Assembly: GCA_964244295.1 (NCBI GenBank)
Contig: CAXTIG010000059.1
Location: 1 to 32,421, forward strand
Length of the DNA: 32,421 bases
Reading direction: 5' to 3'
Source: JAJAZB01 sp964244295
GTDB lineage: Bacteria > Bacteroidota > Bacteroidia > Cytophagales > Spirosomataceae
A model generated the notes under the pieces. It ran no database searches. It was given only the letters and a program-made list of their open reading frames with translations, and had not been told where the DNA came from. Below are positions 8,153 to 15,029 of the stretch, one piece after another. How positions within the stretch are numbered: the first letter of the stretch is position 1; each line of letters begins with the position of its first letter. Made by a program: the position numbers and the translations under genes.

Positions 8153-8995
8153 ATGAAAATTCGCCTGATTTTTTTCCTCCTTCTCTTCGCCACCGGCCTC
8201 CAGGCCCAAACCCCGACCGATTCACTCCGCGTCGTCACCGCCTCCTGGCGCGAAACGAAGCTCGCGAAGGGCGTGATTTGGCGGGAGGCGCACTTCGATA
8301 CGCTGTTTGGTTCGCCGCAAAACGTGAACGTCGTTTGGGTGAAAAACCGCCGCCGAAACCCCCGCCTCGCGCTGGCCTCGGCGGGCGACAGCCTGAAAAT
8401 CACCAGTTGGTTCGGGAAAAACCACGGGGCGCTCGTGGCGCTCAACGGGACTTTTTTCGACGTGAAAAAAGGCGGCTCAGTGGATTTTATCAAAATCGAC
8501 GGCACCCTCTTCGACTCCACGAAAACCACGCCCGGCAAACCGCTGGCCGAACACCAGCAGGCGGCGCTGACCATTCACCGAAATCGCCTGGGCCTGGCCT
8601 ACGGCGGCAACCGGCCCGGTTGGGAAACGGCGTTGCGCGATGAAAATGTGATGGTGAGCGGGCCGCTTTTGCTCGAAAACGACACTGCCCACGGGCTTTT
8701 GAAAAACGCCTTCAACGACAACCGCCACCCGCGCAGCGCCCTGGGCACCGGCCCGCGCCGCCGCCTGCTGCTCGTCACGGTGGACGGTCGCCACGCCAAC
8801 GCGGCGGGCATGAACCTGCACGAACTTACCGCATTGCTCCGATGGCTCGGTTGCCGCGACGCGCTCAACCTCGACGGCGGCGGTTCCACCACGCTCTGGC
8901 TGCGCGAACGGGGCGTGGTCAACTACCCTTCCGACAGCAAGCAGTGGATTCACACCGGTGAGCGAGCGGTGAGCAATGTGCTGTTGGTGAAGTAA
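8153..8995 (+). CDS. Exported phosphodiester glycosidase, NAGPA/DUF2233 family
   Basis: The protein (280 residues) begins with a clear signal peptide (MKIRLIFFLLLFATGLQAQ, cut after about residue 18), so it acts in the periplasm or at the cell surface. The rest matches the NAGPA domain: ALVALNGTFFDVKKGGSVDF (94-112), the strand RHPRSALGTG (191-200), LLLVTVDGRH with D211, and DALNLDGGGSTTLWL with D241. These acidic positions are the usual active-site ones. Family members hydrolyse sugar-phosphodiester bonds such as GlcNAc-1-phosphodiesters, in bacteria often on cell-wall or exopolysaccharide substrates. It is divergent from the psi-like gene and has no obvious operon partner; the next gene is 211 bp away with its own promoter candidate. 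Confidence 0.88.
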   Translation: MKIRLIFFLLLFATGLQAQTPTDSLRVVTASWRETKLAKGVIWREAHFDTLFGSPQNVNVVWVKNRRRNPRLALASAGDSLKITSWFGKNHGALVALNGTFFDVKKGGSVDFIKIDGTLFDSTKTTPGKPLAEHQQAALTIHRNRLGLAYGGNRPGWETALRDENVMVSGPLLLENDTAHGLLKNAFNDNRHPRSALGTGPRRRLLLVTVDGRHANAAGMNLHELTALLRWLGCRDALNLDGGGSTTLWLRERGVVNYPSDSKQWIHTGERAVSNVLLVK

Positions 8996-9128
8996 CTGAG
9001 GTTGAGCAAAACTGCGCGAAAAGCCTGAAAGAGTTTCACCACCAAAGACTTTCGAGTTTTGGTGATATTGACTTTCTAACGCCAGCAAGCCATTGAAAAC
9101 CAGACAAATCATCAACTTTGAAATTAGC

Positions 9129-9159
9129 TTGGCCGTAGTGGCGAATCGCACTATTTTTG
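9129..9159 (+). promoter_or_regulatory. Bacteroidota-type promoter for the 157-aa membrane protein
   Basis: TTG at 9129-9131, a 20-nt spacer and TATTTTTG at 9152-9159 match the -33/-7 consensus (TTTG, 19-20 nt, TAnnTTTG). The ATG at 9207 would have a leader of about 40 nt. Confidence 0.55.
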
Positions 9160-9206
9160 AATGAAACATCCTATAATTTAACGGTCGACTTTTCATTTCA
9201 ACGCTC

Positions 9207-9680
9207 ATGCAGCCCACCTACCCTCTAAAACCCACCCTCCAAGCCGCCCTCCTCGCCGGTACCCTCGACATCCTCGCGGCGATGCTGACCTACCTCATCC
9301 AAACCGGCAAAAACCCGGTTGCGGTGTTGAAATTCGTCGCCAGCGGCGTTTTCGGCAACGAAGCGTTTTCGGGTGGTACCGGAATGGCCGGGTGGGGACT
9401 GGTGTTTCACTACACCATTGCCTTCGGGTTCGCGGCGCTGTTCGTACTGGTTTATCCGAGGTGGGCACTTTTGCGGAAGGCTCCCGTCGTTGCCGGGCTG
9501 GGCTACGGGGTGTTCGCGTGGCTGGTGATGAATTTGCTCGTCGTGCCCCTGAGTCAGGCACCGAAGCAGCCGTTTACTCCGGGCGGTGTGCTGCTGGGAA
9601 TTTTCATTCTGATGGGTTGCATTGGTCTACCCATCTCGCTGGTGGTGAGCAGGTTTTACAGAAAACAACGGTTCCGCTGA
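9207..9680 (+). CDS. Small four-TM membrane protein, unknown family
   Basis: The product has 157 residues with four likely membrane segments near 13-33, 58-82, 92-113 and 125-147, and a basic tail (SRFYRKQRFR). Blocks such as LLAGTLDILAAML, FVASGVFGNEAF and GYGVFAWLVMNLLVVPLS look conserved and functional, and I recall similar unnamed proteins in Bacteroidota and Proteobacteria, but I cannot name a function. No catalytic or ligand motif is evident. It has its own promoter candidate and ends 14 bp before the stop of the convergent dipeptidase gene, without a visible hairpin between them. Confidence 0.75.
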   Translation: MQPTYPLKPTLQAALLAGTLDILAAMLTYLIQTGKNPVAVLKFVASGVFGNEAFSGGTGMAGWGLVFHYTIAFGFAALFVLVYPRWALLRKAPVVAGLGYGVFAWLVMNLLVVPLSQAPKQPFTPGGVLLGIFILMGCIGLPISLVVSRFYRKQRFR

Positions 9681-9694
9681 GCGTTGCCGACATT

Positions 9695-10981
9695 TCACTC
9701 CCCTACCCCGCTCCCGTCGCGCTGCAACCGGGCGGCGACTTTCTGCACGTCGGCCATGACCCGGAAGAGGTTGCCAGCCCAGATTTTGCGGATGTCTTTT
9801 TCGCTGTAACCCCGCTGCACGAGGCCGATGGTGATGTTTTCCATTTCGCTCACGTCGAAAGCCCCGTCAAGCCCGCCGCCCCCATCGAGGTCGCCACCGA
9901 TGCCGACGTGATCGATGCCTGCTACCTTCACCAGGTGATCGAGGTGGTCAAGGGCGTCGTTGAGGGTGGCAAGTTTGGTGGGAAATTTCTGGTTTATCGC
10001 CCGCATCTCGGCCCGGAACTGGGTGCGCTGCTCGTCGGTCAGGGTACCGGCCCCGCCCGTGGTGGCCCCGCCGTATTTTTTTGTCAATTCGGCGCGGGCG
10101 GCGTCGAGTTCGGGGTTGGGGGCCGCTTTTTTGATGTAGCCGCTCAACAGCACGAGTTGCACCACGCCGCCGGTTTTGGCAATGCCCCGCGCCAAGTCGT
10201 CGGTCAGGTTGCGGGGGTGGTCGCAGAGGGCCTTCGCGCCGGAGTGCGAGGCAATCACGGGCGCTTTGCTGAGCCGCAACACGTCGAGCACGGTGCTGTC
10301 GGAGGTGTGTGAGAGGTCGACCATCATGCCGAGGCGATTCATGTCGGCCACCACTTTTTCACCGAAAGAACTGAGGCCGCCAAATTCGGCTCCTTTCGGG
10401 TCGGTCGAGGAGTCGCAGATGTCGTTGTTCGAAGAGTGGCAAAGCGTCAGGTACCGCACGCCCCGGTCGTAGTAGGTTTTGAGCAGGGCAAGGTCGTGGC
10501 CGACCATGTAGCCGTTTTCCATTCCCAGAAAAATCGCCCGTTTGCCTTCTTTTTCGAGCGCGTAGGCTTCTTCGGACGTGGTCACAATCTTTGCCATTTG
10601 CGGCAATCGGCCCACGGCAGCGTACACCGAATCGAAAATCGTCATCGCCGTTTTGCGGGCCTTTTCGTGGCCTTCGGGCGTGCGGGGGCCTTGCCCCAGG
10701 TACACGGCAAAAAACATCGCATCCATCCCGCCTTTCTGCATCCGGGGAAAATCCACTTTCGAGCCAAAGCCCGACGGTTCTTTGGGCGAGTTGTCTTTCC
10801 CCAAATCGAAGCCCTTGCTCATCAGTTGCATGGGCGTGTCGCAGTGGGTGTCGATGGTGAAGATTTTCGCGTGAATCTTCTTGGCTTTCTGGATGGTTTT
10901 TTCGTCGGGAGCGGGCCGCTGGGCCAGGGCCGAAACGCCGCCGATCACCGCGAAGGCGGTGACAAAGAGTAGAGATTTCAT
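9695..10981 (-). CDS. Exported membrane dipeptidase, peptidase family M19 (renal dipeptidase type)
   Basis: The protein (428 residues from ATG 10981) has a signal peptide (MKSLLFVTAFAVIGGVSALAQ), so it is periplasmic. The binuclear zinc site of M19 is complete to the eye: TIDTHCDTP with H46 and D48, the bridging glutamate in GMENGYMVG (E155), H225 in VDLSHTSD and H246 in ASHSGAKALCDHPRN. GIGGDLDGGGG follows near the C-terminus. M19 enzymes hydrolyse dipeptides, including D-residue-containing ones. The frame is open up to 11038, but that extension runs into a terminator hairpin and would bury the signal peptide. It is probably monocistronic, with a promoter candidate overlapping the upstream terminator. 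Confidence 0.93.
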   Translation of the reverse strand: MKSLLFVTAFAVIGGVSALAQRPAPDEKTIQKAKKIHAKIFTIDTHCDTPMQLMSKGFDLGKDNSPKEPSGFGSKVDFPRMQKGGMDAMFFAVYLGQGPRTPEGHEKARKTAMTIFDSVYAAVGRLPQMAKIVTTSEEAYALEKEGKRAIFLGMENGYMVGHDLALLKTYYDRGVRYLTLCHSSNNDICDSSTDPKGAEFGGLSSFGEKVVADMNRLGMMVDLSHTSDSTVLDVLRLSKAPVIASHSGAKALCDHPRNLTDDLARGIAKTGGVVQLVLLSGYIKKAAPNPELDAARAELTKKYGGATTGGAGTLTDEQRTQFRAEMRAINQKFPTKLATLNDALDHLDHLVKVAGIDHVGIGGDLDGGGGLDGAFDVSEMENITIGLVQRGYSEKDIRKIWAGNLFRVMADVQKVAARLQRDGSGVGE

Positions 10982-11008
10982 GAAGTTTACGGGTAAGAAA
11001 GTTAGCTT

Positions 11009-11038
11009 GAAAAGTACGAAAAAACCCGCTTCGGCCAA
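11009..11038 (-). promoter_or_regulatory. Candidate promoter for the M19 dipeptidase gene
   Basis: On the minus strand TTG (11038-11036), a 19-nt spacer and TACTTTTC (11016-11009, one mismatch to TAnnTTTG) lie 28 nt before the ATG at 10981. It overlaps the terminator of the upstream gene. Confidence 0.4.
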
Positions 11039-11055
11039 CGCTAAAGCGGGTTTTT
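11020..11055 (-). terminator. Intrinsic terminator after the Uma2 pseudogene
   Basis: An 11-bp stem (11020-11030 with 11045-11055) contains CCCGCT/AGCGGG flanked by A5/T5, so a U-run follows the stem on either strand. It ends transcription from the Uma2 locus before the dipeptidase gene. Confidence 0.8.
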
Positions 11056-11083
11056 ATGCTAAAGCTTCGCCCTTCTTCGGAAT

Positions 11084-11731
11084 TCAGGCCGTTTCGCCAA
11101 ACTTAATTTTTCGATAAATCTCCCGCATCGGTAGCGCCAGCTCGCCCAGATGGATGGTATCGTCGAGCGAACGGTAGTCGCGGCTGAGCCACTCGTCGGG
11201 AGTTTCGGTGCGGGTGTGGAGTGTGGCGAAGGGGCGTTTCTGGTCCACGAACAGTACGCGGCGCAGCGCGGGGATGGTTTTGTAGCAATCGGGTTTATCG
11301 CTCTGGTCGAAGCGTTTGGTCGAAGGCGAAAATACTTCTCCCACGATTTCCGGGTTGTTGATGGCCACCGTCGAAAGCCGTCCGCTGGGGAGAGTCACGA
11401 AGTCGTAAGGTTCGCGGGCCACCGAAAAATCGGCGTTGAAGACCGCTACGCAGGCTTCGGCGTAAATTTTCACGTTGCTGCCCAGCACTTGGTACTCATC
11501 CAGCGAATGGTAGAAATTGTTGAATAGCCAAATCAGTGTGCCAATCAGGCTTTCGTGGATAGGAGTGGCTTGTCCCGTGGCAATGATTTCACCGTTAAAG
11601 TATTCGATGTTGTATTCGGTCAACTCGCTCAATTCCTAGTATTCCTCCAGCGTGGCGGGCACACGAAGGATTTCGGGGGCTTCGTCGCGTTCGGCGAGGG
11701 TCAACGGAATTTTGGGAAGCACGGCTTCCAT
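11084..11731 (-). pseudogene. Uma2-family (DUF820) endonuclease-like gene interrupted by an in-frame amber codon
   Basis: An ATG at 11731 opens 31 codons (MEAVLPKIPLTLAERDEAPE...TLEEY), then TAG at 11638-11636. The same frame continues without shift (ELSELTEYNIEYFNGEII...) to the stop at 11084. Joined, it gives about 214 residues, with the Uma2 pattern of the PD-(D/E)xK superfamily: EYFNGEIIATGQATPIHESLIG, a GSNVKIY strand, an ADFSV strand, NPEIVGEVFSPSTKRFDQSDK, and RRVLFVDQ. One base change (for example TTG or TGG to TAG) explains the break. A TTG two codons after the stop could restart a 182-residue product lacking the N-terminal strand. Uma2 proteins are common in multicopy in Cytophagales and cyanobacteria and their role is unclear. 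Terminators flank it on both sides. Confidence 0.8.
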
Positions 11732-11772
11732 GAGGGCGTTCGGCTGGTTGGGAGTAAAGATAACCGGAATCC

Positions 11773-11826
11773 GTTTCGCACAAAAAAACCTCCGGACGGT
11801 GGCCCGGAGGTTTTTTTGTGCGAAAC
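11773..11826 (-). terminator. Strong intrinsic terminator after the 92-aa helical protein gene
   Basis: A perfect 23-bp inverted repeat (11773-11795 with 11804-11826) has an 8-nt loop. The stem holds a CCTCCGG/CCGGAGG core flanked by A7/T7, so it works as a terminator on either strand. It lies 15 bp past the stop at 11841 and also insulates the Uma2 pseudogene. Confidence 0.85.
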
Positions 11827-11840
11827 ACAACGTACGTTTT

Positions 11841-12119
11841 TCAACTCGCCCCTTCTTCCTGCGGTACGAGGTTGTTCTCCTGCTGGAATTTTTCGGTTTT
11901 GGCGGCGAAATTTTCGTGCAGATCCGTTACGTCGTCGAGGCAATCGGAGATGTCGGAAAATAAGTCGGAAACGCCGGTTTCCAGTTCTTTGTCGTTCAGT
12001 TCAATATTGTGTACTTCGATTTGACCGATTTTCTTCAGAATCGCGGTCTGGCTGTTTTTCAAGTCATCCAATTCCCGAACGACTTTCTCCATCAGGTTAA
12101 ATTTTGCCAGCTTATCCAT
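11841..12119 (-). CDS. Small acidic helical protein, unknown
   Basis: The 92-residue product is almost entirely predicted helix: MDKLAKFNLMEKVVRELDDLKNS, then QTAILKKIGQIEVHNIELNDKELETG, then an acidic segment SDLFSDISDCLDDVTDLHENF. Heptad-like spacing of hydrophobic residues suggests a coiled coil, with one cysteine. I do not recognise the family. It has a proper terminator, its composition fits its neighbours, and the ATG at 12119 is preceded by a T/A-rich leader with a near-match TATTTTAG box, so it is likely a real gene. It could be a small partner or chaperone-like protein; nothing near it suggests a partner. Confidence 0.65.
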   Translation of the reverse strand: MDKLAKFNLMEKVVRELDDLKNSQTAILKKIGQIEVHNIELNDKELETGVSDLFSDISDCLDDVTDLHENFAAKTEKFQQENNLVPQEEGAS

Positions 12120-12294
12120 GTTGGGATTGGTTTGGTTGAACCTACCCCGCTAAAATAACCATTCCCCTCGTCTGGAAAAGCAACGCTTCCTTAGGGGCAA
12201 TGTCTTGTCTTTTAATTGGTTGATGCTAAAAACTTTAAAATCGGCTGGTCCTGATTTTTATCGAAACCCGTTCCGCTCCTACCCCGAAGCGGGG

Positions 12295-12636
12295 TCAGCC
12301 GGCCCCAGACGAATCAAAAATCCGGTCCATCAACCGCCACTTCTCGCCGGGCTGCGCCGTAGGCAGAGGCTGCTGGTAGGTACCCATCAAGGCTTCCCAT
12401 TTTCGCACGGTCGGGTTGGCGGCATCGGCGGCGGCCTTCGCCTCGAACGAAAACGCCTCGTCCGTTTCCATCACCATGAAAAGCCGGGTACCGAGCCGGT
12501 AAATTTCCATCCGTTCGATGCCCGAATCGTGGATGCTGCGCAGAATTTCCGGCCACACGGCGCGGTGATGGGCTTCGTACTCGGCAATCCGCGCCGGGTC
12601 GTCTTTCAGGTCGAGGGCGAGGGCGTAGCGTTTCAT
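12295..12636 (-). CDS. L-rhamnose/L-fucose mutarotase family protein
   Basis: The 113-residue protein matches the RhaM-type mutarotase family (PF05336/COG3254). MKRYALALDL is followed by IAEYEAHHRAVWPEI, in which Y20 and H24 have the spacing of the catalytic Tyr and His of E. coli RhaM, then IERMEIYRLGTRLFMVMETDE and the late KWEALMGTYQQPLP. These enzymes interconvert alpha and beta anomers of L-rhamnose or, in fucose gene clusters, L-fucose. Here the neighbours (FucP-like permease, SDR, lactonase) point to L-fucose or a related 6-deoxy sugar. It is the last gene of the cluster; its stop lies in a small ACCCCG/CGGGGT hairpin (12281-12295) without a U-run. A family C repeat fills the gap to fucP. 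Confidence 0.88.
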   Translation of the reverse strand: MKRYALALDLKDDPARIAEYEAHHRAVWPEILRSIHDSGIERMEIYRLGTRLFMVMETDEAFSFEAKAAADAANPTVRKWEALMGTYQQPLPTAQPGEKWRLMDRIFDSSGAG

Positions 12637-12640
12637 TTTA

Positions 12641-12709
12641 AGTTGAGAGTTGAAAGTTGCGAGTCCATTGCCAGACTAATTTTCAATTTTCAACTCTCGA
12701 CTTTCAACT
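12641..12709. repeat. Family C simple-unit inverted repeat (C1), overlapping the fucP 3' end
   Basis: The 5' arm (12641-12659) is agttgagagttgaaagttg and the 3' arm (12685-12709) is the complement of the same units in permuted order. The arm encodes the last residues of FucP (ELKVES) and its stop codon at 12690-12692. Confidence 0.75.
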
Positions 12710-13979
12710 CCGCCACGCGGTAGCCGCGCCAGCCGAAGTAGGCGATGAAGAGCAGGCACACGAGCGGTACGATGTACGCCGCCTGAATGTTGCTCTGGTC
12801 GGAAAGGTAGCCCATCGCCAACGGGCACACCGCCCCGCCCGCGATGGACATCACCAGCAGCGAAGAGCCAAGTTCGGTGTCGTCGCCGATGCGGTCGATG
12901 CCGAGCGAGAAAATAGTCGGAAACAGGATCGACAGAAAAAACGGAATGGCCCCAATGGCGTACACCGCCACTTCGTTGCGGGCCAGGAGCGCCACTACCA
13001 GCAAGCCAATGCTGATGAGCGAGTACACCAGCACCAGGCGGTTGGCCGCGACGTAGCGCATGAGGAAGGTTCCGAAAAAGCGTCCGATCATGAAGAAAAA
13101 CATGGCAATACTTAGCCAGGTGGCGGCTTCTTTTTCGGGTACGTCGCTAGTGAATTTAGCGAAGCGAATGAAAAAACTGGTGATGCACACCTGCGTGCCG
13201 ACGTAGAAAAACTGCGCGACCACGCCCCAGCGCAGGTGCCGGTGCCGCAGGGCGGAAGCGATCGAGGATTTTTTGCCCCCGGCTTCGCCCCGAAACTCCG
13301 GCATTTTAATCACCAGAAACAGCCCCGCCACCAGCAACACCACCACCCCGATGATGAGGTAGGGCGTCTGAATCGTGTTGGCCTCCGATTGGAGGTAGGC
13401 GTCGAGTTGCCCCGGCGACATGGCGGCGAGTTCGGCCTCGGTGTGTTCGACGCCGCTCAGGATGAAAATCCCCCCCAACAGCGGCGCCAGAAAAGCCCCC
13501 AGCCCGTTGAACGACTGGCTCAGGTTGATGCGCGTCGTGGCCCCCTGCGGCGGGCCGAGGATGGTAACGTAGGGATTGGCGGCCGTTTCGAGAAACGCGC
13601 AACCCGAAGCGACGATGAAGAGGGCCCCCAGAAAATAGGCGTACACCCGCGTATCCGCCGCCGGAATGAACAAAAACGCCCCCACGGCGTACATCAGCAG
13701 CCCTACCAAAATGCCCAGCCGGTAGCCGTATTTTTTCATGAGCAAGCCCGCCGGAATGGCCATCACGAAATAGCCCAGGTACACCGCCGAATCGATCAGC
13801 GCCGACTGCAAATCGGTGAGTTGACAGGCTTTTTTGAGGTGGGGAATCAGGATGGGTTCGAGGTTGTGAACGAAGGCCCAGAGGAAAAACAAACTCGTCA
13901 CCAGCGCAAACGGCACGAGGTACGCCGGGGTGGTGGATTGGCCGGGAAGTGCTTTGGCCGAGGGGGAAGGAAGCGCCAT
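12690..13979 (-). CDS. fucP: FucP-family sugar:H+ symporter (MFS)
   Basis: The protein has 429 residues and about 12 membrane helices. Family blocks are clear: LFFLWAFVHNLEPILIPHLK (30-49), the loop GLLMKKYGYRLGI, FLETAANPYVTILGP (129-143) and RINLSQSFNGLGAFLAPLLGG. FucP imports L-fucose with a proton. E131 aligns with E. coli E135. The E. coli proton-coupling D46 aligns with P42 (ungapped, 89 residues between the two sites in both proteins), with E41 beside it, so this belongs to a variant branch and its substrate may differ. It lies between the SDR and the mutarotase on the minus strand. Family C repeats sit at both ends; the six C-terminal residues are repeat-encoded. Confidence 0.85.
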   Translation of the reverse strand: MALPSPSAKALPGQSTTPAYLVPFALVTSLFFLWAFVHNLEPILIPHLKKACQLTDLQSALIDSAVYLGYFVMAIPAGLLMKKYGYRLGILVGLLMYAVGAFLFIPAADTRVYAYFLGALFIVASGCAFLETAANPYVTILGPPQGATTRINLSQSFNGLGAFLAPLLGGIFILSGVEHTEAELAAMSPGQLDAYLQSEANTIQTPYLIIGVVVLLVAGLFLVIKMPEFRGEAGGKKSSIASALRHRHLRWGVVAQFFYVGTQVCITSFFIRFAKFTSDVPEKEAATWLSIAMFFFMIGRFFGTFLMRYVAANRLVLVYSLISIGLLVVALLARNEVAVYAIGAIPFFLSILFPTIFSLGIDRIGDDTELGSSLLVMSIAGGAVCPLAMGYLSDQSNIQAAYIVPLVCLLFIAYFGWRGYRVAELKVES

Positions 13980-13985
13980 AAAAGT

Positions 13986-14078
13986 GGTTTGAGGTTTGAA
14001 GGTTTGAAAGTTTGAGGGTCGTAAATCAGTTTGTGACTTGAAAAACCTTCAAACCTCAAACTTCAAACCCTCAAACCT
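13986..14078. repeat. Family C simple-unit inverted repeat (C2) between the SDR gene and fucP
   Basis: The 5' arm (13986-14019) is built from gtttgagg and gtttgaa units. The 3' arm (14044-14078) is complementary but with the units in a different order, so the fold is a long imperfect hairpin. It fills nearly the whole 101-bp gap between fucP and the SDR stop. Confidence 0.8.
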
Positions 14079-14080
14079 GG

Positions 14081-14869
14081 TCAGGCATTGGCCAGCGCCC
14101 GGTCCAGATGGACGTAGCCGCCATCGACGTGGAGGAGTTGGCCGGTGGTGTGGCTGGATGTTGAGGAAAGCAGGAACGCGACCATGTTGGCAATTTCTTC
14201 GGGGGTGGTCATGCGCTGGCCCAGGGGAATATTTTTGGTGATCTTCTTCAACGTTTCCTCCGGGTTGGGCAGGCCGCTGAGCCACTTTTCGTAGAGCGGC
14301 GTGTAGCTTTCGGCCACGATGACGGCGTTGACCCGGATGCCGTATTTCAACAATTCCACGGCCCATTCGCGGGTGAGGGCGTTACGGCCGCCGTTGGCGG
14401 CGGCGTAGGCCGAGGTGCCGCCCTGACCGGTTTCGGCGGTTTTCGAACCGATGTTGACGATGGCCCCTTTCGTTCGCTTCAGCGCGGGCAGCGCGTACTG
14501 GGCCATGAGGTAATAGTGGACGAGGTTTCTGTGCAACGAGGCCATGAAACCTTCGTAACTCCCGTTTTCCAACCCTACGCCGTCGTTGACGCCCGCGTTG
14601 TTAACCAATCCGTCGATGCGCCCGAATTCATCGAGGGCGCGTTCCACAGCCTGGCGGCATTCAGTAGGTTCGGTGAGTTCGGCCACGAGGTGGCGGGCAT
14701 CGCCGCCCATCTGGACGATTTTTTCGACCGTCGCCACGTTGTCGGCTTCGCTCCGGCCCACGATGATCGGAATCGCTCCCTCGGCGGCCAGCACGGTGCT
14801 GATGCCCTCGCCGATGCCCTTCGCCCCGCCCGTGACGAGGATGATTTTTTCTTGAAGGTTTAAGTTCAT
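14081..14869 (-). CDS. SDR-family oxidoreductase, probable L-fucose-type sugar dehydrogenase
   Basis: The 262-residue classical SDR has the NAD(P) motif TGGAKGIG (13-20), NNAG (90-93), catalytic serine S142 (NIGSKTAETGQGG) and tyrosine Y155. The position of the catalytic lysine, four residues after Tyr, is asparagine (N159, codon AAC; YAAAN instead of YxxxK). The rest (REWAVELLKYGIRVNAV, GQLLHVDGGYVHLDRAL) is intact. In this cluster it would oxidise L-fucose (or the 2-keto-3-deoxy acid further down the pathway) with NAD(P)+. Gene order lactonase-SDR-permease-mutarotase supports a sugar role. It is separated from both neighbours by long inverted repeats. Alternative: a different 6-deoxyhexose substrate. 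Confidence 0.82.
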   Translation of the reverse strand: MNLNLQEKIILVTGGAKGIGEGISTVLAAEGAIPIIVGRSEADNVATVEKIVQMGGDARHLVAELTEPTECRQAVERALDEFGRIDGLVNNAGVNDGVGLENGSYEGFMASLHRNLVHYYLMAQYALPALKRTKGAIVNIGSKTAETGQGGTSAYAAANGGRNALTREWAVELLKYGIRVNAVIVAESYTPLYEKWLSGLPNPEETLKKITKNIPLGQRMTTPEEIANMVAFLLSSTSSHTTGQLLHVDGGYVHLDRALANA

Positions 14870-14900
14870 TACAAAAAGTTAGCGGTCACTGAAATTTACT

Positions 14901-15019
14901 TGTCATCCTGAGCTTGCGAAGGACCTCGTTGGACGACCGGACAGTCTGCGGAAAGCTACCGCTGTCACTGACCAATTATCCGGTCGTCCAACGAGATCTT
15001 TCGCAAGCTCAGAGTGACA
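14901..15019. repeat. Family A long inverted repeat (A2) between the lactonase and SDR genes
   Basis: Arms of 41 nt (14901-14941 with 14979-15019) begin TGTCATCCTGAGCTTGCGAA and pair with only a few mismatches. The insert gcttgcgaa is matched by ttcgcaagc in the other arm. It fills most of the 160-bp gap between genes of the same strand. Confidence 0.85.
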
Positions 15020-15029
15020 AACTGATTGA

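Noticed and set aside
11841..12119. The 92-residue protein as antitoxin of the Uma2 locus
   Set aside because: A strong terminator separates the two and the protein has no antitoxin-like DNA-binding motif.
12641..14078. Short tandem units in family C repeats as a CRISPR array
   Set aside because: Units are 7-12 nt without unique spacers, arms are inverted, and no cas gene is present.
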